Assembly: GCA_964571595.1 (NCBI GenBank)
Contig: CAZNCJ010000001.1
Coordinates: forward strand, 1 to 64,000
From: CALCKU01 sp964571595
GTDB lineage: Bacteria > Pseudomonadota > Alphaproteobacteria > Caulobacterales > Maricaulaceae
Reading direction: 5' to 3'
Length of the DNA stretch: 64,000 nt
A program made the translations under genes and the position numbers. Below, piece after piece: positions 16,269-25,011 of this stretch. The notes beneath the pieces are model-generated. The model saw only the letters and a list, made by a program, of their open reading frames with translations. It ran no database searches and was not told where the DNA came from. How positions within the stretch are numbered: the stretch's first letter is position 1; each line of letters starts with the position of its first letter.

Positions 16269-17441
16269 ATGACACGACGTATTACTATATTGGGTGCCAC
16301 CGGATCTATTGGGGACAGTACCACTGATCTGCTAAGACGTGCTGAGCAGGGGGCTTGGCAGGTCGTCGCCCTTACGGCCAATAGAAATGCCGAAAAACTA
16401 GCAACCCTTGCAGTTGAATTTAACGCAGAATTTGTCGCTTTGGGCGATGTAAGTCTCAAGTCTAAATTAGGCGAATTACTCGCGGGAACATCCATAGACT
16501 ACGGCGTGGGTGAAGCCGCCCTCATAGAGGCGGGGCGACGCGAAACAGATTTGACCTTATCAGCTATAATGGGTGCGGCTGGGCTAGAGCCGACTATGGC
16601 CGCCGTAGAGCAAGGCCGGCACGTAGCGCTTGCGAATAAAGAATGCCTTGTTTGTGCGGGGGACGTTTTTACCGATAAAGTCGCAGCCTATGGGACGAGA
16701 TTATTGCCCGTAGATAGTGAGCATAATGCAATTTTTCAGGTTTTGGAACGCGACAGACCCGAAGGCGTTAAGCGCTTAATACTCACAGCGAGTGGCGGGC
16801 CGTTTCGGGAGAAAACGCTTACAGACTTAAAAAGTGTGACACGCGCGGATGCACTGGCTCACCCTGTTTGGGATATGGGTGCAAAAATATCGATCGATTC
16901 CGCGACCTTGATGAATAAGGGCTTGGAACTCATTGAGGCCGCTTATCTGTTTAAGCGTCCTTCAAAAGAAATTGATGTTATCGTTCACCCGCAATCCATT
17001 ATCCATTCTATGGTCGAATATATTGACGGCTCTGTTTTAGCGCAGCTTGGCTCGCCAGATATGCGCACGCCGATAGCTTATGCCATGGGGTGGCCAGACC
17101 GGATGGCCGCACCTGTTGAACAATTGGATTTTGCAAAACTGACGGGTCTTACTTTTTTCGAACCGGATCTTAGCCGTTTTCCATCCCTTAGACTTGCGCG
17201 TCAGGCCCTGGAAACTGGGGGCAAAGCACCAAATGTCCTCAATGCTGCCAATGAGATCGCGGTGGATGCTTTCTTGGCAGATAAAATTTCTTTTCTGGAT
17301 ATACCGCGCTTAGTTGAGGCCGTATTGGACAAAGAAAGCGGCAATAATAGTTTTGGCAAAGCCGCGAATGATATAGCTGAGGTGATCTCGGTGGACGGGT
17401 CTGCGCGCAAAACGGCATTGCAGATTATGAGCCAATTGTAA
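16269..17441 (+). CDS. dxr: 1-deoxy-D-xylulose 5-phosphate reductoisomerase
   Basis: 390 residues. First committed step of the MEP isoprenoid pathway, giving MEP with NADPH, and so feeding uppS just upstream. NADPH-binding ILGATGSIGDST near the N-terminus, NKECLVCAG, the metal-binding LPVDSEHNAIFQ and the active-site loop HPQSIIHSMVEY. I start at the ATG at 16269, where the nucleotide-binding motif begins 7 residues in; the frame stays open upstream to a GTG at 16218 inside cdsA, which adds 17 unconserved residues. Confidence 0.95.
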   Translation: MTRRITILGATGSIGDSTTDLLRRAEQGAWQVVALTANRNAEKLATLAVEFNAEFVALGDVSLKSKLGELLAGTSIDYGVGEAALIEAGRRETDLTLSAIMGAAGLEPTMAAVEQGRHVALANKECLVCAGDVFTDKVAAYGTRLLPVDSEHNAIFQVLERDRPEGVKRLILTASGGPFREKTLTDLKSVTRADALAHPVWDMGAKISIDSATLMNKGLELIEAAYLFKRPSKEIDVIVHPQSIIHSMVEYIDGSVLAQLGSPDMRTPIAYAMGWPDRMAAPVEQLDFAKLTGLTFFEPDLSRFPSLRLARQALETGGKAPNVLNAANEIAVDAFLADKISFLDIPRLVEAVLDKESGNNSFGKAANDIAEVISVDGSARKTALQIMSQL

Positions 17442-17483
17442 TTTGGCAAAACTTCTCACTCGGATTTAAAACTATAGCGATTC

Positions 17484-18692
17484 ATGATTTTATCTATTTT
17501 CTATACGGCCTTATTTATCGTCAGTTTTCTGACAGTCATCTCACTACTGGTTTTTTTCCATGAATTGGGACATTATTCTGTGGCGCGGTTTTTTAATGTC
17601 GCGGTTGAGAGATTTTCAATTGGCTTTGGTAAGACACTAAAAAGCTGGACTGCACGCTCGGGGACAGAGTGGACAATCAAGGCCATACCTTTAGGGGGCT
17701 ATGTAAAATTTTTAGGTGATGCAGGCGCCGCCAGTAATCCCGACACGCAAAGATTAGCGCAAATAAAACAAGATATAGAGGGTAAGTTAGAGTCCGGGGA
17801 AAGTGAGATAGATGTAGAATCTTGTTTTCATTTCAAACCCTTGTGGCAAAGAGCTCTTATCGTATTGGCTGGCCCGCTGGCTAATTTCTTGCTCGCAATT
17901 ATAGTTTTTGCGGGTCTGGCCATTGCACTAGGAACGCAAGATATAAAGTCTTTCGTCATTGAGGTCTTACCTGAAAGTGCGGCGATGACAGCAGGGGTTG
18001 AGGCCGGGGATGTATTTCTGACTCTGGACGGTAAAGATGTTTCACTTGCCAAGGATTTAATCTCATATGTGGCCCTGCGAAGTGATGTTAAACTTACAGC
18101 GCAAGTGAAACGAGGGAATGATATTTTGGAGTTTTCAATCACGCCACAAAGGAAAAGTCGTAAGGACTTTATCGGTGGAGAGAGCAGAATCGGAACATTA
18201 GGGATTCGGATTGGCGGCGAAGAGGCGCTTGTAACCGAGTCGTATGGTTTATTTTCGGGTCTAAATTACGGTGTGAAGGAAGTTGGTCAGTCAATTGCCA
18301 TGACAGGAAAATATGTAGGGCGTATTTTCACAGGTGATGAGGACGGTAAAGCATTAGGCGGGGTCGTTCGAATTGCAACTATGACGGGAAAAACGGCTGT
18401 AGATACCGCAAAATTGGAAATTTCAGTCTCTGATCGTCTAAAAGCCATGGCCTTGAAGCTCTTACAGCTCTCTGCAGCCCTTTCAATTGGCTTAGGTGTC
18501 GCAAATTTAATGCCGATTCCAGTTCTCGACGGTGGACATTTGGTGTACTACGGCTATGAAGCAGTAGCGGGACGCCCGCTGAGTGAAAAAAAACAGGAGC
18601 AAGGGTTTAGAGTAGGGTTATTCGTGTTGCTGACATTGCTTGTCATTTTCACATTGAATGATATTGAGTATATCAGGGGTCTGCTTTCCTAA
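17484..18692 (+). CDS. rseP: Site-2 intramembrane protease RseP
   Basis: 402 residues. Zinc protease that cleaves within the inner membrane; in other bacteria it releases sigma-E from its anti-sigma factor. HELGH at 26-30 in the first helix supplies two zinc ligands, and NLMPIPVLDGGHL near residue 345 supplies the third (LDG motif). One PDZ-like domain lies near 150-215 (VEAGDVFLTLDGKDV). Three or four membrane helices. The stop is adjacent to the bamA ATG, as is usual. Confidence 0.94.
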   Translation: MILSIFYTALFIVSFLTVISLLVFFHELGHYSVARFFNVAVERFSIGFGKTLKSWTARSGTEWTIKAIPLGGYVKFLGDAGAASNPDTQRLAQIKQDIEGKLESGESEIDVESCFHFKPLWQRALIVLAGPLANFLLAIIVFAGLAIALGTQDIKSFVIEVLPESAAMTAGVEAGDVFLTLDGKDVSLAKDLISYVALRSDVKLTAQVKRGNDILEFSITPQRKSRKDFIGGESRIGTLGIRIGGEEALVTESYGLFSGLNYGVKEVGQSIAMTGKYVGRIFTGDEDGKALGGVVRIATMTGKTAVDTAKLEISVSDRLKAMALKLLQLSAALSIGLGVANLMPIPVLDGGHLVYYGYEAVAGRPLSEKKQEQGFRVGLFVLLTLLVIFTLNDIEYIRGLLS

Positions 18693-21119
18693 ATGGACGA
18701 TTTTATGAAATCATCGGCAACATCATTGCATATGAGCTCACGGCGCTTTTTAGTGGCTGTTTCTTGCTTTATCGCGTTTTGTTTGACTGTTATGCTGGCT
18801 ACGCCAGTTCTTGCTCAAGAGGGGCCAGCTCCGCAAGCGCCGACAGTTATCAAGACCATTCAAGTGCAGGGCAATCAGCGTATTGAAGCCAATACGGTTG
18901 CTTCATATCTCCTCTTTGCCCGTGGGGATAGATATAGTGATGAACGCATAGATCTCTCGGTTAAGACACTCTATGCCACAGGGCTATTTGCTGATGTCTC
19001 GATTGAGCCCAATGATGGCAATGTGCTTATTCGTGTCATTGAGAACCCAATTATTAACCGGGTTATTCTTGAAGGAAATAAGGCCTTAAAATCTGATAAG
19101 ATTACGGATGAATTAGAGGCTGAGCCTCGGGCTATTTTTACCCGTTCGAATATCCAAGCCGATGTTCAGCGTATTATCGAGCTTTATAGACAGTCAGGTC
19201 GTTTTGCAGCCAATGTCACGCCCAAAGTCGTGCAGCGCGCGCAAAACCGTGTGGATTTGATTTTCGAAATTTCCGAAGGGCCTGTGACAGGCGTGAAGCG
19301 GATTAACTTTATTGGCAATAATGAGTTTTCTGATCGTCAATTACGTAACGAAATCGTAACCGAAGAGTCGATCTGGTATAAGTTTTTCTCCTCTAATGAT
19401 AATTATGACCCAGGTCGTCTGGAATTTGACCGCGAACAAATCAGAGAGTTTTATACTGATCGTGGTTTTGCAGATTTTCGCGTAATTTCAGCCGTTGCTG
19501 AGCTTACGCCCGATCAGGAAGATTTCTACATCACCTTCACTGTTGATGAGGGCGAAGAATACACTTGGGGTGAAATTGACGTCAAAACGGAACTCGAAAC
19601 TCTTGATGAAGATTTATTATTGCAGCTCGTGCCTATCACAAGCGGAGAGATTTATAAGGCCAGTATTGTTGAAACGGCGATTGATAGTCTGACATTTGCA
19701 TCTGGTACGGCTGGTTTTGCCTTTGTCGATATTCAACCTAGTATTCGCAGAAACCGTGATACAAAAACGGTCGATCTGACCTTTAATCTGGTCGAGGGCC
19801 CTAGAGTTTATATTGAGCGCATTGATATTGTCGGGAATACACAAACACTGGATCATGTGATCCGGCGCGAGCTTGAATTAGTTGAAGGTGATGCCTTTAA
19901 CCGGATATTGCTAGACCGCTCACGCAACAATATTAGACGTTTGCGTTTCTTTGAAGAAGTTGAAATCACAGAAACACAAGGCTCAACACCTGACAGAGCA
20001 AATGTAGAAGTTAAAGTCACAGAACAGCCCACGGGTGAACTGTCCTTCTCTGCTGGTTTTTCTTCTGCTGATGCGTTTTTGGTAGATCTATCCATTACAC
20101 AGAGGAATTTACGCGGGCGAGGTCAACTCTTACGTTTTGTCGTTCGAGCCAGCTCTAACAGGCGTGAAGTTGATTTACGCTTCACGGAGCCTCGTTTTCT
20201 TGGCCGTAACTTGGCGGCAGGTGTCGAAATTTTTGATGTTACACTAGACTTCATCGAAGAGGCTGGCTTTAGACAGTCTCGTCGTGGTGGCCAAGTCTCA
20301 TTTGGCTTCCCGCTTACAGAGAACACATCTCTTTCTGCGCGCTATTCTCTGCGGACAGAGGACATCGAAGTTCCTGGGCTGGATTGTGCCGCTATTCTGG
20401 CTAATCCTATTCAATCCTCTTCTAACAGCCTGTGTTTACAAGAAGGCGGACGTATATCATCTATTCTGGGATATACTTTCGTATGGGATAAACGAAATGA
20501 TCCGATTACACCGACAGGCGGATTTGATTTCCGCTTAAGTCAGGACCTCGCCGGGCTTGGTGGTGATGTAAGATATTTACGGACGGATGTGCGCGCCAAT
20601 TTCTATAAAGGCTTAATCGGTCCTGTTGTGGGGACTATTAATCTCTCCGGTGGTTATATTCAGGGATGGGGCGGTGAGTCTGTGCAAATTAATGATCGCT
20701 TCTTTAAAGGAAATAATGAATTCCGCGGATTTGACACGGCGGGTGTTGGACCGCGCGTCCTCGTTGTCAATGATACAACGGGGGAAGTTCAGCGTGGTAA
20801 TGCACTGGGTGGCAACCTCTTTGGCCTAGCTGTAGCTGAGGTGAGTTTTCCGGTTGGCATCCCGAATTTATCCGCTAGTTTGTTCGCCGAGGCTGGAACA
20901 GTCGGGTTATTGGATGAGGAGTTTCAATTTGAATCGAGTGATGGATTATTTACAACATCGGTTGTTGATGATCTTTTCATCCGGGCAACGGTTGGTGCCA
21001 GTGTATTTTGGGACTCACCCTTTGGACCGATCAGGTTTGACTTTACCAAGCCCTTACAAGAGTTCGATGTCGATGATAGAAAGTCATTTCAGTTTACGAC
21101 AGCGACCAGATTTAATTAA
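18693..21119 (+). CDS. bamA: Outer membrane protein assembly factor BamA
   Basis: 808 residues. Core of the BAM complex that folds beta-barrels into the outer membrane. A signal peptide ends near ATPVLAQE (about residue 45), five POTRA domains follow to about residue 450 (the first with IKTIQVQGNQRIEA), then a 16-strand barrel with NEFRGF near residue 678, a variant of the lid motif VRGF. It ends in ATRFN, with one Asn after the usual terminal Phe. The start at 18693 directly follows the rseP stop; later Met codons at 18708 or 18732 would shorten a long signal peptide. Confidence 0.95.
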   Translation: MDDFMKSSATSLHMSSRRFLVAVSCFIAFCLTVMLATPVLAQEGPAPQAPTVIKTIQVQGNQRIEANTVASYLLFARGDRYSDERIDLSVKTLYATGLFADVSIEPNDGNVLIRVIENPIINRVILEGNKALKSDKITDELEAEPRAIFTRSNIQADVQRIIELYRQSGRFAANVTPKVVQRAQNRVDLIFEISEGPVTGVKRINFIGNNEFSDRQLRNEIVTEESIWYKFFSSNDNYDPGRLEFDREQIREFYTDRGFADFRVISAVAELTPDQEDFYITFTVDEGEEYTWGEIDVKTELETLDEDLLLQLVPITSGEIYKASIVETAIDSLTFASGTAGFAFVDIQPSIRRNRDTKTVDLTFNLVEGPRVYIERIDIVGNTQTLDHVIRRELELVEGDAFNRILLDRSRNNIRRLRFFEEVEITETQGSTPDRANVEVKVTEQPTGELSFSAGFSSADAFLVDLSITQRNLRGRGQLLRFVVRASSNRREVDLRFTEPRFLGRNLAAGVEIFDVTLDFIEEAGFRQSRRGGQVSFGFPLTENTSLSARYSLRTEDIEVPGLDCAAILANPIQSSSNSLCLQEGGRISSILGYTFVWDKRNDPITPTGGFDFRLSQDLAGLGGDVRYLRTDVRANFYKGLIGPVVGTINLSGGYIQGWGGESVQINDRFFKGNNEFRGFDTAGVGPRVLVVNDTTGEVQRGNALGGNLFGLAVAEVSFPVGIPNLSASLFAEAGTVGLLDEEFQFESSDGLFTTSVVDDLFIRATVGASVFWDSPFGPIRFDFTKPLQEFDVDDRKSFQFTTATRFN

Positions 21120-21136
21120 ACCAAGGTATAATCAAT

Positions 21137-21724
21137 ATGTCTAAAACTAAGTTTTTCAAGGGCTTGTTCATTGCAGGTATAGCCAGTTTGGCTTTCGGGG
21201 CGACTGCGATGGCACAAAGCACTATTCTAACGATTGATCAAGCGCGTGTGATGCGTGATTCAGAGGTCGGAAAGCATATTCTACGTCAGATGGAGTCTAT
21301 TGCGAAATCAATGGAATCTGAATTAAAGGCGTCTACATCGCCATTGACGTCAGAGCGTGATCGTCTGGTTAATGAGTTAAAAAGTCTGGATGCCAACGCT
21401 GTAAAATTACGCCCAGACCTGCAAAAGCGCGTACAAGATTTGGCCGTTAAAGGACAAAAGCAACAGGTCGAAGCCAAATATAAGCAGGCCGAGCTGCAAA
21501 TAACCAAGCAAAAGGCCGTTAAAAAGGTCAATGACCGTCTCGCGCAAATTCTGGAAAAAATCGTATCAGAACGCAAAGCTGATATTATTTTGGACAGGTC
21601 TCTCGTGATTTATGGCGGTAAAACTTCAGACGTGACAGACACGGCTATTTCACGCTTAAATACGCAAATGCGGACAGTGTCAGTTGTGCGCGAACGTCTG
21701 CCACGTAAGGCTGCACCAAAATAA
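21137..21724 (+). CDS. skp: OmpH/Skp-family periplasmic chaperone
   Basis: 195 residues. Holds unfolded outer-membrane proteins on their way to BamA. A signal peptide ends at AMAQ (about residue 27), followed by TILTIDQARVMRDSEVGK, matching the conserved start of mature Skp, then a long Lys/Glu/Gln-rich coiled coil (about 50-140). Located directly after bamA. Confidence 0.88.
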   Translation: MSKTKFFKGLFIAGIASLAFGATAMAQSTILTIDQARVMRDSEVGKHILRQMESIAKSMESELKASTSPLTSERDRLVNELKSLDANAVKLRPDLQKRVQDLAVKGQKQQVEAKYKQAELQITKQKAVKKVNDRLAQILEKIVSERKADIILDRSLVIYGGKTSDVTDTAISRLNTQMRTVSVVRERLPRKAAPK

Positions 21725-21738
21725 GTGTAAGGCTAAAG

Positions 21739-21767
21739 CCTTCATGTGCTTTTGTGACGCATGAAGG
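21739..21767 (+). promoter_or_regulatory. Hairpin between skp and lpxD
   Basis: CCTTCATG (21739-21746) and CATGAAGG (21760-21767) form a perfect 8-bp stem with a 13-base loop. No T run follows, so it may stabilise or partly attenuate the message rather than terminate it. Confidence 0.4.
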
Positions 21768-21805
21768 TGAGAGGGCGATGATTTAAAAAAAGCGAGGGGT
21801 TTGAT

Positions 21806-22840
21806 GTGACAACGCAGGTAGATTCCCGCTTTTATGTCACAAATGGCCCTTTTTCGCTCATTGAGCTGATTTCCGAACTTCAAGCAGAATTACCCGACCC
21901 GTCCTTTAGTGACACGGAAATAAGCTCGGCTGCACGGCTTAAGACATCTCAGCCAGGTGACATTACGTTTTTTGAAAACCGAAAAAATAGAGCCGTTCTT
22001 GAAACAGCCAAAGCCACGGCGTGCTTTGTCTCCGAGAAAAATTCTGCGCTCATTGGAGAACGCGGTATAGTTCCTATTATTACAGATTACCCGCGCGCGC
22101 ATTTCGCTCGATCACTCCTCAAATTGTTCAAGTCCAGCTCTAAGACTTCTCCCATGAGAGCAGCAGATAATGTGCTAAATGCGCATAAAGGCAATATCCA
22201 TGAAACGGCTCTTATTGGAGAAAATGTAGAGCTGGGCGAGGGGGTGAAAATCGGCCCTTACGTTGTTATCGGCTCAGGGGTGAAGATTGGAGCTCGGACA
22301 CATATTGGCGCACATGCGGTTATTTCACATTGTTATATTGGCCAAGACTGCAAGATAAAATCTGGCGCGGTGATTGGCGAGGCCGGCTTCGGGATAGCCA
22401 ATGATGAGGTGGGAGTTCTTGATATTCCCCATATCGGGCGTGTTCTGATTGAGGATCGTGTATCTATTGGTAGTCAAACGTGTATTGATCGCGGTCAATT
22501 AGGCGATACACAGATAGCTATGGATAGCAAAATAGATAATTTCGTCCAGATCGCGCATAATGTCACTATTGGTCCGCGATGTAGGATTGCGGGACATGTT
22601 GGCATTTCCGGGAGCTGTAAAGTCGGTGCTGATGTGATGATGGGGGGTAATGTGGGCCTTGCGGATCATATCGAGATTGGCGACGGTGCCAGATTAGCGG
22701 CCAGAGCCGGTGTTATGCATAATGTACCAGCGGGAGAGACATGGTCGGGAATTCCAGCCCAGCCCATTCGCGATCATATGCGTATGGTCAGTGCCATGCG
22801 TAAATTAGGCGATAAGTCTACAAAGACAAAAAAGATATAA
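21806..22840 (+). CDS. lpxD: UDP-3-O-(3-hydroxyacyl)glucosamine N-acyltransferase
   Basis: 344 residues. Third step of lipid A synthesis, adding the N-linked acyl chain. The N-terminal uridine-binding domain (about 1-105) includes SQPGDITFFENRKN. The left-handed beta-helix (about 115-310) shows many hexapeptide repeats such as IGENVELGEGVKIGPYVVIG and the HIGRVLIEDRVSIGS segment. A C-terminal helix closes it. GTG start at 21806 with GAGGGG upstream; an ATG 3 bases before is out of frame. fabZ begins one base after the stop. Confidence 0.95.
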   Translation: MTTQVDSRFYVTNGPFSLIELISELQAELPDPSFSDTEISSAARLKTSQPGDITFFENRKNRAVLETAKATACFVSEKNSALIGERGIVPIITDYPRAHFARSLLKLFKSSSKTSPMRAADNVLNAHKGNIHETALIGENVELGEGVKIGPYVVIGSGVKIGARTHIGAHAVISHCYIGQDCKIKSGAVIGEAGFGIANDEVGVLDIPHIGRVLIEDRVSIGSQTCIDRGQLGDTQIAMDSKIDNFVQIAHNVTIGPRCRIAGHVGISGSCKVGADVMMGGNVGLADHIEIGDGARLAARAGVMHNVPAGETWSGIPAQPIRDHMRMVSAMRKLGDKSTKTKKI

Positions 22841-22841
22841 T

Positions 22842-23342
22842 ATGGCCCAGATTCAATTACAGACTCAAATTACAGACGACATAATGGCGTTTGATCTGCC
22901 TCTAAACCGAGAGCAAATTAAAGACTATCTCCCGCATAGAGACCCAATGCTCTTTATCGATAAAGTCACCGATTTAAGTCAGACCCATATTTGCGCGCAA
23001 TCGGAGGTCAAGGCGGATTCGGTTTTCTTTAAGGGGCATTTCCCAGACTTGCCTATATTGCCGGGTGTGCTGATTATCGAAACTATAGCCCAAGCCGGGG
23101 CGCTTTTGGTCTCGCTCACTCGGGGATTGGACGGAGATAAATTCATCGCCTTTTCCGGTGTAGAGAGTGCGAAATTCAAAAAGCCTGTCTTTCCCGGGGC
23201 AGTTTTGGTCATTGAGGTCGAGATTGAAAAAATACGCGGCCCATTTTACAAATTTATAGGACGGGCGCGGGTTGGTGACGATATTGTCACCAGTCTTAAA
23301 TTTTCTGCTGCTGAGATGGATTTTAAACGAGACGAAAAATGA
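22842..23342 (+). CDS. fabZ: 3-hydroxyacyl-[ACP] dehydratase FabZ
   Basis: 166 residues. Dehydrates beta-hydroxyacyl-ACP in fatty acid elongation. Hot-dog fold with LPHRDPMLFIDKV, catalytic His in KGHFPDLPILPG and Glu in LIIETIAQAGALL, plus FSGVESAKFKKPVFPG. The start region has a roughly 17-residue N-terminal extension before MAFDLPLN; an internal ATG exists at the latter. It overlaps lpxA by 4 bp (ATGA), within the lpxD-fabZ-lpxA-lpxI-lpxB run. Confidence 0.95.
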   Translation: MAQIQLQTQITDDIMAFDLPLNREQIKDYLPHRDPMLFIDKVTDLSQTHICAQSEVKADSVFFKGHFPDLPILPGVLIIETIAQAGALLVSLTRGLDGDKFIAFSGVESAKFKKPVFPGAVLVIEVEIEKIRGPFYKFIGRARVGDDIVTSLKFSAAEMDFKRDEK

Positions 23343-24136
23343 GCGTAGATATCCATAGCTCGGCCTTTGTTGATCCAGGCGCAAAGCTCGGAACTGGGGT
23401 AAAAATTGGGCCTTTATGTGTAGTGGGCCCGGATGTTAATTTGGGTGATAATGTTGAGCTTGTGTCTCAAGTTAATCTCGCGGGCCGAACATATATCGGT
23501 GAGGGCTGTAAATTATACCCTTTTGTGTCTATGGGCCACCCTCCGCAAGACTTTAAACATAAGGGCGGTGATGTCAGTATACGCATTGGCAAGCGCAATG
23601 TTTTTCGGGAATTAGTCAATGTCCACCCCGGGACTGATGCGGGGAAGTCCGAGACAATTATAGGTAATGATTGTTATTTTATGGTCGGCTCTCATCTGGC
23701 GCATGAGGGCCATGTCGGAGATCATGTTGTTGTCTCAAACGGTGCCCAGATTGGCGGTTGCGTCACGATTGGGGATAATGCGATATTAGGCGGCCTGTGC
23801 GCGGTACATCAATATACCCGTATAGGGGCGCACGCCTTTATTGGCGGCATGGCGACAGTGACGGGCGATGTTATTCCTTATGGTTCTGTTGTAGGGAATA
23901 CGGCGCGTTTGGCGGGTATCAATATTATCGGGCTTAAACGCCGCGGATTTAAACGCAAAGACATACAAGATTTACGGTCTGCCTATAGGCTGCTGTTTGC
24001 CCAAGAGGGAACATTTATGGAAAGATTACGGGATACGTCTGAGGTTTATAAAAATCAGCCGCTTGTTATGGAAATGGTGGAGTTTATCGAGTCACAGGAA
24101 AAACGACCGATCTGTATGCCGCTCAATGGAAGCTGA
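23339..24136 (+). CDS. lpxA: UDP-N-acetylglucosamine acyltransferase
   Basis: 265 residues. First step of lipid A synthesis. Beta-helix of hexapeptide repeats from residue 8, the conserved SMGHPPQDFKHKG, catalytic His in MVGSHLAHEGHVGDH, and the C-terminal GLKRRGFKRKDIQDLRSAYR helical part. The ATG start overlaps the fabZ stop; the stop is one base before lpxI. Confidence 0.96.
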   Translation: MSVDIHSSAFVDPGAKLGTGVKIGPLCVVGPDVNLGDNVELVSQVNLAGRTYIGEGCKLYPFVSMGHPPQDFKHKGGDVSIRIGKRNVFRELVNVHPGTDAGKSETIIGNDCYFMVGSHLAHEGHVGDHVVVSNGAQIGGCVTIGDNAILGGLCAVHQYTRIGAHAFIGGMATVTGDVIPYGSVVGNTARLAGINIIGLKRRGFKRKDIQDLRSAYRLLFAQEGTFMERLRDTSEVYKNQPLVMEMVEFIESQEKRPICMPLNGS

Positions 24137-24137
24137 C

Positions 24138-25004
24138 ATGAAAATCGGGTTAATTGCAGGCAGAGGCGCACTTCCAAGACATGTCATTATGGGTGCACAG
24201 ACCGCAAAAATTGACATTGATGTTGCTGCTATTACTGGCTTTGCCAAAGAGGTTGATTTTGAAACCCTTACAGGTTTGCAATCCCCCGAATTTTTTGGCT
24301 TGGGAGAGTTTGGCAAGATCACCAAATATTTGAAGTCTAAAAACTGCACCCATGTCTGTTTTGCCGGATATATTGACCGCCCGAACTTTTTAAGCCTGAA
24401 ACCTGATATGAAAGGCTTAAGGCGCTTGCCCGGTGCAATACGGGCGGCGCAAGACGGGGATAATGCGCTTTTGTCTTACGTGTTAAAAATTTTTGAAGGT
24501 GAGGGTTTTGAAATTATATCCCCGCAAGAAATATGTGCGCATTTGCTGTTACGGGAAGGGCATTTAGGCAATGTAAAAATGACCAAAACCCATTTGGACG
24601 ATGCCAAGAAAGCCTGCCGGATTGCACAAGAAATCGGTAAAATGGATATTGGACAAGCCGCGATTGTTTGCAGGGGGGTTGTCCTGGCCGTGGAGGCGCA
24701 AGAAGGTACAGATAAAATGCTTGAGCGCATTGCAGATTTACCCGAAAATTTACGTGGTCTTGATAGTGCTGACCCTACGGAGCGCGCTGGAGTGATGGCA
24801 AAAATGGTCAAACCAAATCAGGAAAAACGGGTAGATCTTCCCGTAATAGGCGTTGAGACAGTGAGGCGCGCAGCAGCGGCAGGGCTGGCGGGTATTGTCG
24901 CGGAAAGCGGCGGAGCTTTGGTGTTAAATGAAACTGAACTGGTAAGCCTCGCCAATGAGGCGGGTCTTTTTATTGCAGGTCTGCCTGCCTCCAAGACCTC
25001 GTAA
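24138..25004 (+). CDS. lpxI: UDP-2,3-diacylglucosamine pyrophosphatase LpxI
   Basis: 288 residues. Hydrolyses UDP-2,3-diacylglucosamine to lipid X; LpxI replaces LpxH in alphaproteobacteria. It starts MKIGLIAGRGALPRHVI at the ATG one base after lpxA; the frame stays open upstream inside lpxA but that part is not conserved. The C-terminal domain has the GAAIVCRGVVLAVE-like segment (QAAIVCRGVVLAVEAQEGTD) and VETVRRAAAAGLAGIV. Sits between lpxA and lpxB as expected. Confidence 0.93.
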   Translation: MKIGLIAGRGALPRHVIMGAQTAKIDIDVAAITGFAKEVDFETLTGLQSPEFFGLGEFGKITKYLKSKNCTHVCFAGYIDRPNFLSLKPDMKGLRRLPGAIRAAQDGDNALLSYVLKIFEGEGFEIISPQEICAHLLLREGHLGNVKMTKTHLDDAKKACRIAQEIGKMDIGQAAIVCRGVVLAVEAQEGTDKMLERIADLPENLRGLDSADPTERAGVMAKMVKPNQEKRVDLPVIGVETVRRAAAAGLAGIVAESGGALVLNETELVSLANEAGLFIAGLPASKTS

Positions 25005-25011
25005 CGCTCTT

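Noticed and set aside
23997..24137. 47-codon N-terminal extension of LpxI inside lpxA
   Set aside because: Unconserved, and the LpxI start motif MKIGLIAGRG follows the lpxA stop directly.
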